Below are positions 61,909 to 64,000 of a stretch of DNA of 64,000 bases, piece after piece. Under the pieces are notes generated by a model. It made no database searches, was not told where the DNA came from, and saw only the letters and a program-made list of their open reading frames with translations. Origin of the DNA: Telmatactis stephensoni (taxonomy: Eukaryota > Cnidaria > Anthozoa > Actiniaria > Isophelliidae). The stretch lies in contig JALIZF010001537.1 of the NCBI GenBank assembly GCA_029948255.1, forward strand, positions 186,001 through 250,000, given 5' to 3'. The translations under genes were made by a program, and so were the position numbers. How positions within the stretch are numbered: position 1 is the stretch's first letter; each line of letters opens with the position of its first letter.

Positions 61909-64000
61909 TTACTTAGAGTCCCTTGACTCACGCCTCAGAATCTCGTTGAAGCGAAGTTCAAGTCCATGATATCTTAAAATTAACCAATTTATGTCATTAT
62001 TTTGAGCGGTAGCTTCCTCCAGAAGAGCTAGCGAAGCAAGTTGACCAGCACGGACAAGTTTAGGATCTTGAATAATTGGAAACCACTTCTCAGGCTGGAT
62101 TTCTGTCTTGGTAATTGAAGTTGACGAGTAGCTGGTTTGGAGTTTTCGCTGTAATGCCTTGTCTTGCATCAAAACGGATTCAAAGGATGTACTTTCTGAT
62201 TTAGGATTCAATTTGATGGAGACTTGGATTTGAGACTTTGAATCTGACCTTCGAGGGTTGACGTTTACGTTAGTTGCTGTTGTTGTTGCTGCTAACTTCC
62301 ATGTTCTGCACTTTGGAGACTTCACCATGATCGTCGCTGGTTCGGACATATGGAAGGCAATTGTGGAAGTGTTCTTGTTATAAAGAAAACCAAGTATTGA
62401 ATCAAATGGAACAACAATCTTGGTCTTTGTGTTGTCGTTTATCAGCTGACGTTGTACTATGATCTGTCGTCTCGAAGCGAAGTGGAATGTAGCCGTGAAT
62501 ATCTCTCGTGAAACTCTGAAGTCTTCTCTCGACCACTCGATCATGCCACCGATTCGACAAGAGTCAATGTGTGCTTTGAATTCCGCCAGATAGCCTCGAT
62601 CTGTAACACATTTTACAGCTGATTCAAAGTTTATTTCAGTAACTGTAGCGATGGATGCATTTTGATGAGCATGCAAGGCCAAATCTTCCTTCAAGGCTTC
62701 AATTTCACAGTCGTCAGCTGTGAAACTGTTACATCTCCTCTCTTGAGATAGCACCAATGGATCAACATCATCTTCCTCGTCATCAGAAACATAGTGATTA
62801 CAGCATGCCATGGTTGAACACTGATAAAAAATTCAAATAAAATGGGTGAGTATTGTGTAATAATTGTTTTTTATTTTATTTTAGACATTGCATCCTGAAC
62901 ATGCATGAAATTTATTTTTATATTTTTTACATACTATACTATGGTTGTTACTTGATCAAGAATTGCATTATCATCATTATCCTTTATGCTTAAGTCTATA
63001 CCATTATGGGGATAGGCAGTGTCACTGAGCTATAAACAGTAAATAAATTATGTTACAATTTATCACTGAAGTACATGTATATAAAATATTAATTAAAATC
63101 AAGTAAATCAATCAATACTGACTATATCTTACTTGATCATGAATTTCACTTTCATCATTTTCATTGCCTGTGTTCAAGTCTATATAAGAGTGGTCTCTGA
63201 CCTATAAAATTAATAGTCAATCATTAATGTTACAATTTATCACTGTGAAGTAGTAAATCAAGTAAATATAAATCCAAATGCACTATTTAAATCTTACTTG
63301 ATCATGAATTTCACTCTCATCATTTTCATCACCTGTGTTCAAGTCTATATAAGAGTAGTCTCTAACCTAAAAAAATTAATAGTTAATAAATATCTATTGC
63401 AATGTCACTGAGTTACATGCATTTAAAATAGAATAAATATTTAATAATTATAAAGCAAATCTAAATGCATTTTATCCTTACTTGATCAGGAATTTCACTG
63501 TCAACATTCTCCCCTGTGTGTGAATTCACATGAGAGCTGGCTGAGCCACTGATCTATAAAATCAATAGTCAATAAATGAGGTCATATTGATGAAAAAATT
63601 ATGCAAAATTATACTTTAAAAAATGGTTTCTTACCATAAAGCTTTGTTCTGTTGGTTGTCCACTACTGCTGCTAATTTCTATAGACTTGTCAAGGAATGG
63701 AACTTCCTGTGTGAGTGAAAAAATCATACAAAATTAAAGTTTTACTTTTAAGATTAAAAAGTAACGTTTGGTAATTCTAGGGAACTTTCTGTTTTGTTTA
63801 AAAATACATTTGAAGTCAGAGTTATGATAAATGATAAACATAATACAGTCATGTATAGGCATGTCGATATATGTAATTATATTAGAATTAACGTATTTTT
63901 ATGTCAAATAATGTTACAATTTGAACAAGTTGTTACATCTTGTTAGATACTGCTTATGTCTTTGCCTACCTTTTTGCGGTGTTTAGCTTCCTCAACACTG
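61909..64000 (-). CDS. Multi-exon gene of unknown function, 3' part, with duplicated exons
   Basis: The terminal exon is 61909-62820 (after a TTTATCAG acceptor), including MACCNHYVSDDEEDDVD, IGGMIEWSREDFRVSREIF, FHFASRRQIIVQRQLI and WLILRYHGLELRFNEILRR. Upstream exons, all phase 0-0 with GT-AG borders, are 62952-63029, 63133-63201, 63298-63366, 63482-63553 and 63635-63706, plus one running off the edge from 63970. Four of them (62952-63553) are duplicates of one about 23-codon acidic exon, typically SYIDLNTGDENDESEIHDQ. The long exon alternates hydrophobic strands like a beta-rich binding domain, but I recognise no family. The 5' end lies outside the window. No interruption is seen, so this may be an active host gene. 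Confidence 0.6.
62952..63553 (-). repeat. Tandem array of four symmetrical exons
   Basis: Exons of 78, 69, 69 and 72 bp all begin after (T)ATAG or TTTAG, end GATCAA|GTAA, and encode variants of an acidic 23-26-residue unit ending in DQ. Intron sequences near them are also similar (TTAATAGTCAAT, AATGTTACAATTTATCACTG), so whole exon-intron units were duplicated about every 165 bp. Confidence 0.8.

Overview
This is eukaryotic, almost certainly early-branching metazoan DNA. I favour an anthozoan cnidarian on gene-family flavour, but the sequence alone does not prove it. It is AT-rich, has GT-AG introns of about 80-800 bp, and is crowded with nested transposable elements. I saw no rRNA, tRNA, CRISPR array or prokaryote-style operon. 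Most long open frames belong to mobile elements. Few look like ordinary host genes: a Myb/SANT-like gene remnant at 9.6-10.9 kb, a minus-strand multi-exon gene running off the right edge, and some uncharacterised multicopy family members.

Left part (1-10.9 kb): the tail of a C2H2 zinc-finger protein, a decayed hAT-like transposase on the minus strand, a LINE inserted in a 173-bp MITE, a small divergent promoter region, and a Myb/SANT-like gene remnant.

Centre (10.93-35.38 kb): the main structure. Two arrays of decanucleotide satellite (CACTATCCAT-type units) lie in opposite orientation about 18 kb apart. Their outer ends match each other unit for unit, end in non-satellite sequence beginning GGTAATAC, and are flanked by a 6-7-bp direct repeat (ACAATT/ACAATTC). 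I read this as one giant DNA transposon of about 24.4 kb. A DDE-type transposase gene abuts the right array and an unrecognised spliced gene lies at 18.7-20.6 kb. The interior has been colonised by a young Ty3/gypsy element (133-bp LTRs, one difference, 5-bp target duplication), two copies of a 1.7-2.2-kb repeat and several foldback elements.

Right-centre (35.4-50.9 kb): a cluster of related palindromic MITEs; decayed PIF/Harbinger nucleases, one beside a THAP-domain exon; a gag-like remnant; and a decayed LINE. The LINE is cut exactly at a TA dinucleotide by a 3.3-kb Tc1/mariner-type element. That element carries an intact DD37E transposase and, convergent to it, a second gene encoding a PB1-like domain plus a zinc knuckle. 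Further tandem arrays follow, including a second decanucleotide array.

Right part (51-64 kb): a decayed BEL/Pao retrotransposon on the minus strand; a TIR element next to its gag start that itself contains a 1.25-kb Mutator-type element (9-bp target duplication, about 125-bp purine-rich TIRs) carrying a RecQ-helicase fragment; a disabled multi-exon gene with a PB1/ubiquitin-like N-terminus; and the 3' part of a minus-strand gene with tandemly duplicated symmetrical exons.
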